Origin: Pterobdella sp. o SKG-2022
Taxonomy: Eukaryota; Annelida; Clitellata; Hirudinida; Piscicolidae
Length of the DNA: 64,000 bases
NCBI GenBank assembly: GCA_964035795.1
Contig: OZ038321.1
Span: 8,077,446-8,141,445, forward strand
Direction: 5' to 3'
The position numbers and the translations under genes were made by a program. The notes beneath the pieces were generated by a model, which searched no databases, was not told the origin of the DNA, and saw only the letters and a list, made by a program, of their open reading frames with translations. Shown here piece by piece: positions 12,301 through 24,756 of the stretch. The stretch's first letter is position 1, and every line of letters starts with the position of its first letter.

Positions 12301-15300
12301 AACAATTTGAAGCATTTCAATCTAGATTGTATACTTGTCATTATGTTTCGCAAAAATAGTGAGAAAAATAACTACTCGATATATACTTCTTTAAAAATAG
12401 TTTAATTACACAAAATATTCATGACACCATGAAATGAACGAAGAGCATCATCAAAAAAATATTTCTACAACACTACCTTGTCCCTGATCAGTTGCACAAG
12501 ACCATTGATTGCACTCTGTGGGGGATATAGTGAGGTGATGGTGGTTGTGAAGAGGATGAGATGATGGTTATATGCATAGGATTGACGATAAGTTTTGCTA
12601 ATAATTATTTAAAAAATTATAAACGAAATAGATAGAGTGATAATGATTAAGATGATAATATTGGAAAAAGTAAGATGCCCACGTCATCGCTGATTCTCAG
12701 TTGTTGCAGGGTATCCAATCTGTATGCACAAATCAAAAATAAGAATACTACTTATGATAAAAAAAAAGAATAAAAATAAAATAAATAGCATAAAACATAG
12801 AAATATGGATAGTGAAATGTAGAAGATAATATGAAGGATAAATCAAGATTTTCATCTCCATGCGATCAGACAGGCACGCAAGTTCCTACCCTTTGACACT
12901 GCCGTTGCTCTGATCATCTCTTTAGTTCTTTCAAGGATTGATTACTGTAACTCTCTTCTTTGTCGACTCCCGAACTGTCTTATTTCTAAGTTGCAATCTC
13001 TCCAAAATCGCGCTGCTAAAACCGCTCTTCAAGCCGACTACTATTCTTCATCTCACACCTGTCTCGATCGCCTCCATTGGCTGCCGGTCGTACTAAGAGC
13101 CCAGTTCAAGTTGCTATGGCTCACGGCTAACATCTTATACTTTAATCAGCCAGCTTATTTATATGACCGTCTTTCCATCAGACAGACTTCTGAGTCTCTC
13201 AGGTCTTCCAACACTGGTTTATGCCTACATCAGCCTGTCTCTTCTAAACCTTTCTTACATCGCTCCTTCTCGCATATCGCCCCTCACTTATGGAACTCTC
13301 TTCCACTTAATGTCCGTCTTTCACCTTCTCTTAAAATTTTTCGCAAGCGTTTAAAAACGCATCTTTATAGCCAAATTTCTTTCTCATAGCCCTTCTGATT
13401 AGAACAGCGCCTCTGCAGCAAACCTAGTTTGCAAACTGCGCGCCCTACAAATACAAATACAAAATACAAAATACAAATACAAGATTAACTCAAACGCCTT
13501 TCATGCTAGTTCCGTTTTCATAGGAGGCACAATACTTATAAATATCAACAATTCAAAAGATTAAAATGTGAAGTGATGATAAGTTGTGTTGAAAAAAATA
13601 AAAAGACAAAGTATGCTCCCAGGCGGCCAACAAAACATTGAAGTGAAACACTGCAAATCAGAGTAAATTGAAAACCATAAATAAATATTAATCAAAATAT
13701 AGAATGAATGTGAACAAGAACAACAACTGCAACAAAAACAATAATAATAACAACAACAATAATAATAATAGTAATATAAAACATTAAAGAACAATCACTA
13801 ACGATTGGTGGCGATAGTGACCAAAGGATTGGCATAGCATTTTATATAAAGGTTTTATAATTAGATCAGTCAATATTTCTTCTATGTGTCTGTCTTTATC
13901 CCTCTTGTTTAGTGTCTTTATCTGTTTGTGTATCCTTTGTTTCATATTGAAAAACAATGGTGTTTGATTCCTAATATTATCAAACAACAATAGTAAAACA
14001 ATGATGAAAATATTGACGAAAACAATGATAAAAACAATGCTGGGAAGGAACAAACCTCATCCCAAAAGCCTTCATTCCTCACGTAGTTTGCCAAACCATC
14101 CATGAACTGTCGTATCTGTTAATATCCATCAGTTTTTAGATACTTCTTAAAGAATTTTCTGAATCATCAATTCTTAAAAGATATATAAATAAAAATAAAT
14201 GCACTCACATGGACAGTCATAGATACAGCATCTTGCATATGGGAGGCCTTAGTGGCCCTCACAAACTCCTCAACCAGTGCCCCTCCTATGTTGTCTCTCT
14301 CCGATAAACTTCTGTGTGACATGTTCTTTATATGATTCTATTTGTATACAATGATGGTTCCTACTAAATAAATATTTATAATTTTAATTTTAAAGATTAT
14401 GGGTTGGAATAAACTACAAAACAAAACACAATACAATTAGTAATAACAGGCACCCTGTCTAAAACACACTCAACATTGGCATGGCTCAAAGCAAAGTGAA
14501 TCACCCTAATTACTCAAAACTCCTTTAGATCAATCAATTAAGAAGATAATTATGTGTGAAACATCGTCAACGCGAATTTCATATATGTGCTTAGTGTATT
14601 TTAAAGTGAAAGATTATTTTCTTGGAGAAGATTTTTCCAACTTCAATCTATGCAGTGTAGAGTAAATAGCAAAATCGATAGAACATAACCGTTTGTATTT
14701 GCTATAGTAGTGTGAAAACATCTGGCAGTAGTATACCGTGCCATCTTTTATTTAATAAATCTCACACTATTGGGTAATCAGAATATTATGTATTGGATCT
14801 GACGTAATTGATTTATCATAACATCAATAGTTTTAAAAACTTTTTTTTAGAAAAATATTGGCAAACCAGTTAAAACTCCTCTCCCTTATATAAACAGTCG
14901 AGAAACTAAACGGATGTTATAGCGATGATGTATAGTAACAATTTGTAGTGATATGACAAGCGAGCTTTCCACATATTATAAAAATCACTTATAGACCATT
15001 GAGATATGATAAAACACTGTTCAAAAAGCCAACCTATACAAAAGATTGTGGTATAAGCAACACATAAAGCCAAAATGATACAAGAGCATAAAGGTGGTCA
15101 CCTGATGAGAGTGCGATGTTTATCGTATAGTGGCTCACATTGTGGTGCCTGCACGCCATCCTCTGGTGACATTGTTAATGAGATTTAAGATCTATGTACT
15201 AACATGATAACAATAGTAATAAAAACAGTATAAATTAAAATATAATTGTAATAATTCTATGAAATTAGAATAAGATGAATGGGTTAGAGACATATATATT

Positions 15301-18300
15301 TATTGTCAATTTCCAATTTCCTAATCATAAGACTTCACAACGAAGGTTAGGGAAAGTTTTTGTGTGCAGAGATTGTAACAATAACGATTGCGCAATAATA
15401 AATTAAAAAAATATTTATAAATTATGAAATTCCCAAAGAAAAAGAATAAAATTAAAATTCATAATACTAATAAATAATAAAATAACAATTATAATATAAT
15501 AATATTGATAAGAATACGATTGATAACATTAGAAAGTTCTGAGAAGAATAAAAAGACAAGATCAAAAAATGAAGATTTATATTCAGTTTCATGTAGTAGG
15601 CCTTAAAGCCCTGACCTCTCAAAAACCCTGACACCATTTCAAAAGCGTTTTAAAAAATATCCCAATACCATGTTTCAAATGCTAGAAATATTTAGAAAAA
15701 TTTCTATTCATTATAATAGAATAGTTGATAGCTATTTGTGTTTTTATTTATTAAATAAACTTTTTCGCTAATGTTTTATGATAAGGCTAAACTTATCGAA
15801 AATTATAGCTGTCTTTTTGCTCAATAAATATACTGAAATTCTTGCATAAATGGATTTTAAAAAATTATTGAATATTATTTATAAGTACATTAAGGTGTCT
15901 CTGAAAGTTAAATAGAATAGTTGAAAAAATAAAGTGAAAATAAGTTTTGACTTTCAAAAGATAAAGATCGAAAAAGACTAATTTGACAGATTATAACCTT
16001 GAGCATACGATTTCATATCTAAAGGATTTGTATATTTCATTAAATGTAGAATATTCAGTTGTAAAATCAAGGGACATTTTATCATTCTTTTTTGAAATAC
16101 TTCATCGAATAAAACCGAGAAAATATTCTGATTGACTTCTTTTTGGACTGAAGATTTCTAATAAAAATAGCAATGGAGGCATTTCATGGGAGTGAAGTTG
16201 TTTTGAAATCAAGAAAAATAAACGAACATATCGCCAAATAGTGTAAAAGCAAGGCATCACTAATTATCATGGCGAGAAAAAGCCTATTAGGCGTGCTAAT
16301 CAAGATGTTTGTGCAGATGTCAGTAATATGGTATCTGTTCAACATCACACTAAATGCTTTATCTAACTTTTGAGTTTCGGATATAATAAACAAGCGTTTT
16401 TCATATCTTACTCATTGAAATGAAATATTATTTCGAAAAAAGTAAAGAAATTTTTTGTTTTTAATATAGTTATGTAAAATAATTTAGAATACAACTTGAA
16501 AACCACGGTTCAAAAATAAGAAAAAATAGAGTAATAATAAAATGGCTTAATAACGGCGTTTAGGTCGTCTGCCAAACATGGTCATTCCACAATGAGTAAC
16601 ATCAAGGAGCAGAAAGTATACATTTTTTGTGAGCTTAAAGTATTTTGAAAATGTTTCAAAACGTTGATACTAACAGTTAAAATTTTTAATTGAACAAACT
16701 CTAAATTTTTTAATAGAAAATTTTCAATTTGAAACTGAAAAATCATTATTGTTCTATCAATTTAGTGAAAACAACGTTTAACAGACGTTAAATAATTCAT
16801 AAAAATTCTCAGCAAGTGTAATTAAATAAACCATTACTTTTCATTGTGTTTTCAAAAATCCGGACGACTTCTAGTTCCGATGTGTCCGGATTTTTGAAGT
16901 CTTATTGTATAATTCAAAATGTAGTTATATCGAAAGGTAATGTTAACAGCATCTTACTTGCTGTTTCTTGTCTCACGATAGTGTTATTATTGGTGTCAAT
17001 GCTTAATGTATTCCTATTGTTTTTCATGTTGAAGTTTTTCTTCTTGATCCCTCTTATTAGCTTTTCCAGCTTTATTTTAACGCTTTTGGATTTCTGGATG
17101 CCTTTATCATATTCTATGAAAGCAAGGGTGTTTGTGTCAGTATTTATTTCATCTTTACTTTCATTTGGATCCTCAGTTTTTTGGTCATTAAAATCATTGA
17201 ATTTTAACTTATATTCATCAATGGGAGTGTTATTAGTGCTAAGGATATCGGCATTATGATTATCGTTGTAATTGTTTTTGTTATTCAATGTCCTCTGTGC
17301 CTTGAAGTTGAGGTAGTTGTCATTGAGGCATTTGATGGAAGCTGTGTTGCAGTTGGGAGCCACATTTTTGATGAAGCAGTTGAAATAGTTGGGTGATTTG
17401 TTGTGAGAAGTTTGAGGGTTGTGGTGCGTGAGGTGGGACTGGATACAAACCTGTTGTTTGTGGCAGTTTGAAATGAAGTGTCTGTTGGTGGTGAGCTGAG
17501 GTGCCAAGCGAGGAGGAATGGGTGGAGGTATTGCGGAGAGTCGTGGAGGAAGGAGTGGTGGTGAGTTATCTTGTGGAAAAATCTCAGATACTTCTATTAA
17601 CTTTCTGTTGTTGGGCAAATTTTTTTTGAATGATTTTTTTAGTTTGGTTGGTTTTATGGCATTGGGGTTTTCTATGGTCAATGCATCATCATAGAGCTGG
17701 TCGGACAGAGATGACTTTCTTTTAATCTTTTCATTCATATACACTTCAGTATTGAAAAAGTTTTTATTATTATCATCCACAAAAGGCACAGATTTTAGGT
17801 AAGGCATGGAGCTTTTTCGCATTTTGTTGCTTTTACAAGTATTTTCAATAACATAATTATCACAACCTTTATAAGCAAAATCAACACCGGTATTTTTAAG
17901 TCCAGCATCTTGGAATGTTTTAGGTTGCAGGCAGTGGGACAGTTTTAAAACATCTGTATGCCTATCATAAAACTTGTTGGTGTTATTGGAAGGCACTGTG
18001 CTTTGTGAATAAAATACTGCAGTTTTTGTGGGTTTTATTGGAACTTCTGAAGAAGTGTTTGATATTTGTCGGCAGGTATTAAATAAATCAGTGATTGAAG
18101 GAGCTTTTGAATTTTGTGCAGATTCAGAAATGGTCGAAGGAACATCAAGTGATTGAGAATTGGTTGAACTAGTATGGTGAAAAGGATATCGGAAATCTTC
18201 AGGGAAAAAGTGCTGAGCATCGGAGGAAGGAGGGTTGAACTTAGGGGAGGGTGTGACGTCGACGGGAATGTTATAATGGGTTGGTACTGTGAGTTTCTGG

Positions 18301-21300
18301 GACGCCTTATAGAAGGATGCAGAGCGCATGATGACCAGTTTGGACTTGTAACGCTGCAATGCCTGCTCGTCTTCTTGCGTGTATGGCTGCTTGTATATGG
18401 GACTGTCGTCAGATCTGCTCTCCTTCAATGAATCTCCGGGGCTGGATGACGACGATTTTGGTGAAGTGTTTAGTCGTTCTCTTTTTGAAAAAGATTTTTT
18501 ATTATTGCTTTTATTAGTATTTTTAGAACTTTCGTTATTAGTGTTATGAATATTATGGTAATCGTCGTGGTTGGAATGTAAATTTTTCGTGTTTACTACT
18601 GGTTCTTTAATGGGGAGTTTATATACTTTTAACACATTGTCATAGTCATTAAAATTTTCATCTCGAGTTTTATTAATGTCGTTTCTAACGTTATCATTGA
18701 AAACGTGTAAGTTTTTATTGATGCCATAATCCTCACTTTTGCTAATCTTCTTATGAAAGCAATGACCGTCAGCTTGGCTTGCCCCTCTGATGTTGCATGG
18801 TCGAAGGTTGTCATAGTGATGGTGATTATGGTCTGATATGCAGTTGTTCTGTAGACTTATGGAAGAACTGGCGCTTGGATTATTCTTATTTATGTTTTTA
18901 TTTCGAATATCATATGAATGATTGATTGTATTATACAGATTTGAAGTCTTATCAAAGCCGCAGGAGCCTAGACTGCGGTTGAAATAGTTGTTGTTGTAGT
19001 CTTTCAATGATGTTTCTTTTCTGAAGGGTGCATTTTCAAGCGTAAAAGCAACGTCAATTTGGTTGTAATTTTGACTATTTTCACTCATGTTTTTATATAG
19101 TGTTTCATTGTTTGAACTGGGCAAATAATTTGCTTGATCGTTTTTAAGGTCGATATCATAGATAAAAAGTCTTTTGTGCTTATGATGTTTAGTGGTTGAT
19201 TCAGTGGCATCTTTGAAACTGTTATGAAAAACATCTGTCCTTTTCTTGCACTTCAAATCAAGGCTAGCAAGCTCACACCTGTAGGCATCGTATTTATTTA
19301 CAGACCTATTCTCCGCTTTATTTTTTGGTCGATGATCAGGGATATAATCATAAATGAAATATTTTTTTGAAGTGGAATTAATGATATTTTGATTTGATAT
19401 GTTTGCAGGACACTCGTTCATATCATAATCACCCATATTATCTTCATTGATCCTCATTGTATTACTTTCCACCTCATCTTTTGGTACGTTTTCAAAGGCG
19501 ATACCTTCAAACGAGTAGCCATACTTGACACCATGGTCATTTGGCTTGGATTGCATGGTGTCATCTTCGTTGTTGATTCGGATGTCGTTATGTAAATGGT
19601 TGTCTCGGAATGAGTCGGGGTTCATGGCGCTGAAGGTCTTCAGAGTCAATTTCACCAACGTACAACAGTTACACCTGGGGGTGCAGAAATATCTCAATGT
19701 TATTGGAGATATAACACTTTGGTATAAAAGATTATGAATCATTACTCATAATTTTGAGTTTTTAATTATCAAATGAAACTATGAGTGAAACTGATGAGTT
19801 ATATTAAGGCTGTACTTTTCGAAAATTTCATTTTGCTTTTATCGATGAACGAGTTTAAATTGAGCTTTCAAACATTATAAAGTTAAAACAAACATGATGC
19901 CTCTATAAAGCTATGAGTGAAACTGGAAATATAAATGTTTAGAATGCAACTCGCTTCAACAAACTCCAAACCAATGATGAAATCTAGCTGCAAATTTCAT
20001 GAAGTTGATGAGATATATAATGAAGTTTTAAGGTAGTCTAATCACTAGCACATTGATTCACAATAGTTTTTAATATTGATTTTTTGAAGTTCGAAAACCA
20101 GTGCTCACATCAACTAAATGAGCTCTGTCTTTTTAACCAACATATTGTATATAATGAAGTCATAGTGGATTTAATTTTGCAATATATGATAAAACTTCTT
20201 TATTTAACAGTCGAATATATCTTGAATTGAAGGATTAATTTGAAACGGATAGTTATAATTGGAAAATCAAAAAAGGTCTTTAGAGAAGCTTTTCGTGAAA
20301 TGTACTTTGATATGCTAGTGTTTTATAGCTTTGTTATACTAACAAACATTTCTATTATTACTTTCAATTATAACTATTAAAAAACAAAATCAAGAGAAAG
20401 TATCGCGAATCTATCCAGCTAGGTAGAGCGAATTTGATAATTGTAAGCTCAACAAGTGACACACTCAACCTTAACAAGACCTTATTATTAATATAATACA
20501 TACTATTGTCATATACACAGAAAGAGAAAGTACATTATAATAACATATGGTATAAAATCTATTAGAACTGAAAGTAGACAATGCTTAATCACTGTAAGGT
20601 GTTGATTCACTAAGGGAATAACTACTTCAAGCCAATTACTATTGTTATTTCCAATAATAAAAATAACATGCATAAAAATAAGTAATAATATTTGTAGTAA
20701 TAAAAATGTATAAAAGCAACCTTCACTGCCTCGCGTGCTTGAAATTGAAATGTGTGGGCGTTGGCAAGTTTGCATGTGTCGAACACTCAAAATACCATTA
20801 CGAAGTGTAATGAGCAAGTTTTATTTATACATAACATGTGATAAAATGATCTTTGTACATTTCACAAAGCCTTTTTTTCTGTGTTATCATTTAAGACTAT
20901 TACGTCGCATACTTTTGTATCCATTATATAACTTTATACAATATTAACATAAAAAAAACAAATAAAATAATAAAATTAAAGGGAATCATTTATTTAATAA
21001 TACCCGGGCATAATAGATTTTTGGGCGGAAAGGTGGGATTATAATGATTAATACCGGTCAATTGGTTTTGGATGATGAAAAATTGATTTAACTAAGAGGT
21101 GTGTGAACTTCTCATTAATTTATATCAAAAAATTATTATTATTATTAACATAAAGATTAATTCTACGAAATATAAGTATTATACTGGATCAAGTGTTCCA
21201 TAAGCTGGAAATGCTATTTTTAACAGATATTTTTGCACTTTTAAAAGTAATTATAAGCCTATAAATTTTTTTTTGAAAACACCCTAAATCACAACGATAA

Positions 21301-24300
21301 AAATATAATTATTGTAATTAACATAGGCTTAATAGAAGGAAATGGTTTGATGTGATCATTTGTGTGTACCTAACTACTGCCATATGAATCAGTTAGAACA
21401 AACATCATTATAATGTTAAATAAAATATAAAAAGATTCTAAAATAAGAAATTAAGTAATAATAATAATAAAATGCTAAAAGAAAAAATCAGCAAGCCCAT
21501 CACTATATATCAATCAAACTAATGTTGAAGCAAAAATTAACAGATGGCCATGTTTATGACTGCTAAAACATTTATTATAAACCATAAGTATACTTTGAAT
21601 AAACTAGACCAAAAAATGGCGTTATAAATATGTTAACAATATGTATAACAAACTATATATTGAGTTAAGCAATAACAGCCTTTTTAATAAACAATTTGCC
21701 CTACAAGACATAGCATACATATTATTGACAACAACATTTGTCTCATAACAATGTGGTAGAATTTACAATATGAGAAATAATAGATGAAATTGGTTTGGCC
21801 AATAAATTAAATTCTAAAACTATACAAAACAAAATAGGGGTGTATAGATGAGTAATGAACGAATAGTAATGTAGTATCAGCAATTAATACTGTCTTCTCA
21901 TTAGAATGACAATGAGCCTCTACTACTGAACAAATCAATAATAAAAGAATAATGAAAACAGAGAGTCATCCTAAAAATTCTAAAAATTTTACCCTCCATT
22001 TTTGAAATGTTTAAAATTAGAATTTTGTAAATTTATACTGAATCTAATTAGAACAAAAACTAATAGAGTTCAGAAACTAAAAAAACCATTATACTTCATA
22101 ATAATAATGATAATCTACAAAGTATATTATAGTGATGTTTAAGCCAGGGAATTCCAAGATCAAGATAAGCTTATAACAGGATGCTACAGACTGAAATATT
22201 TAAAAATGGCACCAAAACACATAAACATACAGCATCAATTTTTCATTATTGAAGGTCCATCCATCAAGCTGAAACTAATGTTTCATGTTGAGTATCAGAT
22301 GATGTTTTATGAGGTATCCATTTCTTTTGTGTATACAACATGTTGCAAACCTATCTATAATATTGGTAATATTATTTCGATAAAGAAAACTCTTAGATAT
22401 ATTTAGGAATAAACTTCTCAAATAATTTATAAGTTATTTTTTTGTCATTATTATGCGTGAATTTATAGTGATATTCCTGGTAATCTTTAAATCCTATCAT
22501 CATCATTATAAAAAAAATTTATAAATTTTTGATGCAATATATTAAATATTTACCATGAATAAGCCAATAAAAACATCCAAAAACACAAAATATTTTGGTG
22601 ATAATGACTATAATAATATTATATAAGAAAGGCAATATTAAACTTTATAGCTTCTCCATTGAATGAAAAATCCTCAAAAGTTCAAGTGATAGCTATTGAG
22701 GCAAAGATTGATTAAATATAACCCGAAACAAGCAATAAGTTATGTTGAAGCAATGTTAAATAAACATGCCATAGATATGTTTAAAAACATAACATATCTA
22801 AGATAAACATAATTATTGCCACTGATATTATTATTAATTAATCAATAAAAGCTGATATAAAAAGGGCGAGGCTTATTACGTAATTAAATAAAAATTTTAA
22901 CTATCAAAATTACCTTCAAGTGTAATGAACACCAACAATCTATAATAATACAATTGGTATTTAATACTTTTCTGATTAATAAGACTATTATTCTTATACA
23001 TTATCATGAATAATCATAAAGGTTATTTATGGCATTTCTATGAATGAAGCACTTGAATTAAAAATTGTTATTAACATCCTATTTATTGAGTGGGCTAAAC
23101 TTATGATATTAATAGCATTACCTCTACTAGTGCTACTACTACTACTACTACTAATAATAATAATAACAATAATGTTTTTAATAATAATACTTTTCAAAAA
23201 CAATTTTAATTCCATTATTACACTATAATTGAAAACTAAATTATTTTTTGAGTTTAAAATTTTGAAAGATTCACTGATACTACTAATAATTGAAAAAAAT
23301 CTTCTAATTGCTGTAATTTACAACATAACACCAACATAAATTATCATTAATTAAAAATCCTGTTAAAATACAGAACTTGAAAGTCATATTTAGTAATATC
23401 AATTGAAAACCATTATATAATAACTATAGAGTGGCAGTGAAATGCGGGAAGGTGTCTCAACCCAATACAGAAATACTAATGTCTTATATCTTTTCTATGT
23501 TACAAAATGAAAAAATGATGTAAATTGTAATATTCTAGTCATATTTGAAATCCACCATTATAGCAATATAAATTTTTTTACTTATTCAAGACATTATGAT
23601 AGCTTAGCTCAAAAAAACCAATTGAAGTATTGATTACTGTATATGGCATTGTATTTAAAAGAAATCAAAAAACTTAGATTTTTTTATGAAATTGCACTTC
23701 AAACACCACCCACACTAACTCAGCATGGAAGCAGTGATGGGCGATGAGGGAGTCAACATCAAGGAAATGTCGTGTGCAGTCAAACAACTTGAAGCCATTT
23801 TGTTTGTCAAAGTGTATCTTAACTGTGTGCACCTTCTGTTTTAGTGACACTAACAAAAATAATCCCTCTTTTGTGTCTTCCCTTGACTTGCGAACCAGGA
23901 ATGTCTAAATGTATGAATTAAATGTTCAATTGGTATAAAAACATGGTCATTAACAAAAACAAAAAAAAAATAAATTTTGATTTGTATATTCTATCATCTT
24001 TAAAGAAACAGTATCGAACTACACAAATAGGATTATAAGAGCATGATCAAACAGGTAGAGGTAACAAAGGTGTTAAGTATGTTACATCAGCATGAATGAG
24101 GTTACTATGTGTCATTAATGATTTATATTACAAGATCACATCACCACATTGACCTATCATGTTGTATGAAGATATTAACTGAATCATTAAATGAATATAA
24201 AACAATATAACTTTTGATTTATATAAATATAATTGCTTTTATAACATTAACAATGAAAAATGTTTCATCTTTTACAATCTGGAAAACTAACAATTTTGAT

Positions 24301-24756
24301 CACGATAGTTTTCAAATTGAATTATCTTTTGGTACATGTTCGAATTATAAAAATAAGTACAAGAATTGGAATTAACAAAATAAAATTGCATCATTTGGGA
24401 ATGAAAAAAAATTTCGCTTTTTTATTAATTATTTAATTCTTAATCTTTATTGAAAACTCAAGTTGGATATAGTTTACAAAACAAATACACAGTTATTTTT
24501 AGAAATGATTAAAAAATTAGAATTAGAACACACACTTTTGAAAATCTTTAAATTACAATGTTATATACAGTAGTACAAAACACTGTCAGAAAAAAAAAAT
24601 AAAAATACTAACCCCAGATGGTTTGTATTGAAGAATAAGTATTGCATTTCCTCTACTGGTGTTGGGCTGATTCCAGTATTTTTTATACTTTTCTACTAGG
24701 AATATGGGTGAAGTATTTTGAGTAGAGTCTTTAGAATTTTCACAAGATAAACTCAT
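9118..24756 (-). CDS. RIN-like: RIN/Sprint-like Ras and Rab interactor, multi-exon gene (3' half incomplete)
   Basis: RIN family proteins are Rab5-family exchange factors: an SH2 domain, proline-rich SH3 ligands, a RIN-homology (RH) region, a VPS9 exchange domain and a Ras-association (RA) domain link tyrosine kinase/Ras signalling to endocytosis. Seen here in that order: SH2 with PSGTFLVRKS (exons 1-2); a long Asn/Ser-rich exon with PLLPPR and PPIPPR (exon 3); RH-like GGALVEEFVRATKAS and DAVSMTVHIRQFMDGLANYV (exons 5-6); a VPS9-like tail with ACIQAELLVALI and SLFILSSALHTMYNVW (exon at 10,687-11,322). Exons: 24613-24756, 23714-23904, 16958-19674, 15102-15162, 14209-14311, 14056-14115, [gap], 10687-11322, possibly 9118-9326. 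Phases of exons 1-6 agree at every junction. The exon(s) for the first half of the VPS9 domain between 14.06 and 11.32 kb were not identified. Family assignment rests on domain order and motif resemblance, without a database search. Confidence 0.7.
9798..9973. mobile_element. Palindromic MITE-like element, copy A
   Basis: Two inverted arms, each about 70 bp: GTAAGG[C/T]CAACAAACA, AAAGTATTTATT, GACACGAAGCTTTTC, then CTAG. The arms run 9825-9893 and 9910-9973 with a short loop. The left side extends outward through AAGTACAATAGCCTGAATCA, which recurs at the right end of copy C, so the true element is longer than the hairpin. No coding capacity. Confidence 0.75.
10687..11322 (-). CDS. RIN-like: RIN-like exon: C-terminal VPS9 half with Asn-rich insertion, leading into RA
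   Basis: A 211-codon open stretch. Probable acceptor GACGCAG|GCACAG (alternative six bases further in, GGCACAG|TGACG, same phase); probable donor ATCA|GTTAGT. Order seen: CVSMALLHSGTEACIQAELL, an Asn/Asp-rich insertion of about 40 residues, then CFYSLFILSSALHTMYNVW, which together match the last helices of a VPS9 domain (AEYM..LL.P ... YYLTS..SAL.L). A second Asn-rich stretch follows, then FSLGEVIVPFNTKTNVLDI, like the first two strands of an RA domain. The matching front half of VPS9 (ADDFLPVL-type motif) should be in the unresolved exon(s) upstream. Confidence 0.6.
11323..14055. other. RIN-like intronic region with unresolved exon(s)
   Basis: Must hold the first half of the VPS9 domain if the gene is intact. 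Weak minus-strand candidates are 12477-12515 (reads SAINGLVQLIRDK, donor AAG|GTAGTG), about 12,674-12,711 (LDTLQQLRISDD) and about 11,833-11,880 (LQQLSASLDLLVNE); none joins its neighbours in a phase I could confirm. Also holds the LINE tail and a CAA/ATA-rich stretch (13.73-13.78 kb). Confidence 0.4.
12851..13479 (+). mobile_element. 5'-truncated CR1/L2-like LINE, RT C-terminus and 3' tail
   Basis: Reads in one frame from 12853 to a TAG at 13387-13389: HLHAIRQARKFLPFDTAVAL, LSRIDYCNSLLCRLP, HWLPVVLRAQFKLL, HLWNSLPLNVRLSPS and RKRLKTHLYSQISFS. These are the hallmark C-terminal blocks of the reverse transcriptase of CR1/L2/Jockey-type non-LTR elements (SRLDYCNSLL, LHWLPV, LWNSLP, FK..LKTHLF). 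The 3' UTR is short and ends in an ACAAAT/ACAAAAT-type simple tail. A 7-bp direct repeat CAAGATT flanks it (12844-12850 and 13480-13486), which fits target-primed insertion. It lies antisense in a RIN-like intron. The frame is intact across the fragment, so the insertion may be fairly young. Confidence 0.85.
14056..14115 (-). CDS. RIN-like: RIN-like exon 6: RIN-homology helix
   Basis: 60 nt, phase 0 on both sides; acceptor TTAACAG|ATACGA, donor GATGAG|GTTTGT. Encodes IRQFMDGLANYVRNEGFWDE; the IRQFM...L..Y signature is what ties this gene most strongly to the RH domain of RIN proteins (LRQFM..MK.YL). Confidence 0.75.
14209..14311 (-). CDS. RIN-like: RIN-like exon 5: start of RIN-homology region
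   Basis: 103 nt; acceptor CACACAG|AAGTTT, donor CCAT|GTGAGT (a near-ideal donor); phases 2-in, 0-out. Encodes RSLSERDNIGGALVEEFV followed by RATKASHMQDAVSMTVH. The pattern of a polar turn and amphipathic helix resembles the RH domain of RIN1/RIN2 (GxLVQ... then an IRQ helix). Confidence 0.75.
15102..15162 (-). CDS. RIN-like: RIN-like exon 4
   Basis: A 61-nt exon with acceptor CACCAG|AGGATG and donor ATCAG|GTGACC, phases 1-in and 2-out matching both neighbours. Encodes KDGVQAPQCEPLYDKHRTLI. It lies in a local GC-rich island in AT-rich intron, which supports coding. Confidence 0.65.
15163..16957. other. RIN-like intron 3
   Basis: AT-rich, no repeats longer than short A/T runs and no coding signal seen. 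Confidence 0.5.
16958..19674 (-). CDS. RIN-like: RIN-like exon 3: giant Asn/Ser-rich linker with SH3-binding motifs
   Basis: One uninterrupted 2717-nt exon (open on both sides for 942 codons). Acceptor CACCCCCAG|GTGTAAC and donor GCAA|GTAAGA fit phases 2-in and 1-out. The protein is intrinsically disordered in appearance, dominated by Asn, Ser, Lys and Asp. It holds two class-II SH3 ligands, PLLPPR and PPIPPR, in tandem around 17,505-17,575, and recurring tyrosine-centred blocks (FIYDYIPD, FIYDIDLK, AFENVPK, AFTLENAPF). Such linkers are expected between SH2 and RH domains in RIN proteins, but the Asn richness is unusual. An internal region ALQRYKSKLVIMRSASFYK looks less repetitive and may be conserved; no function is assigned to it. 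Confidence 0.75.
19675..23713. other. RIN-like intron 2
   Basis: About 4 kb of AT-rich DNA. Only small simple repeats, such as (CTA)n then (ATA)n at 23,120-23,165. No embedded gene seen. Confidence 0.5.
23714..23904 (-). CDS. RIN-like: RIN-like exon 2: SH2 core with FLVR motif
   Basis: Acceptor TTTAG|ACATTC and donor GTTAGT|GTGGGT; 191 nt, entering in phase 0 and leaving in phase 2. It encodes TFLVRKS, whose Arg is the phosphotyrosine-binding residue of SH2 domains, then strands ending FLDVDSLIAHHCFHAEL, which resembles the RIN-type SH2 end (F.DL..LI..YC). Joined to exon 3 it continues VCNCCTLVKLTLKTF, similar to the short hydrophobic segment that follows RIN SH2 domains. Confidence 0.75.
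24613..24756 (-). CDS. RIN-like: RIN-like exon 1: N-terminus and first half of SH2
   Basis: First in-frame ATG at 24756 (reading minus); an in-frame stop lies a short way upstream, so either this is the initiator or the exon begins at an acceptor just before it. The end of the exon reads NTSRGNAILILQYKPSG, the alpha-A and beta-A part of an SH2 domain just before FLVR. The donor is GGG|GTTAGT, phase 0. Confidence 0.65.

Noticed and set aside
16846..17259. 137-codon hydrophobic plus-strand frame
   Set aside because: Antisense shadow of the Asn/Lys-rich RIN-like exon 3; antisense of AAY/AAR codons gives Leu, Phe and Val.
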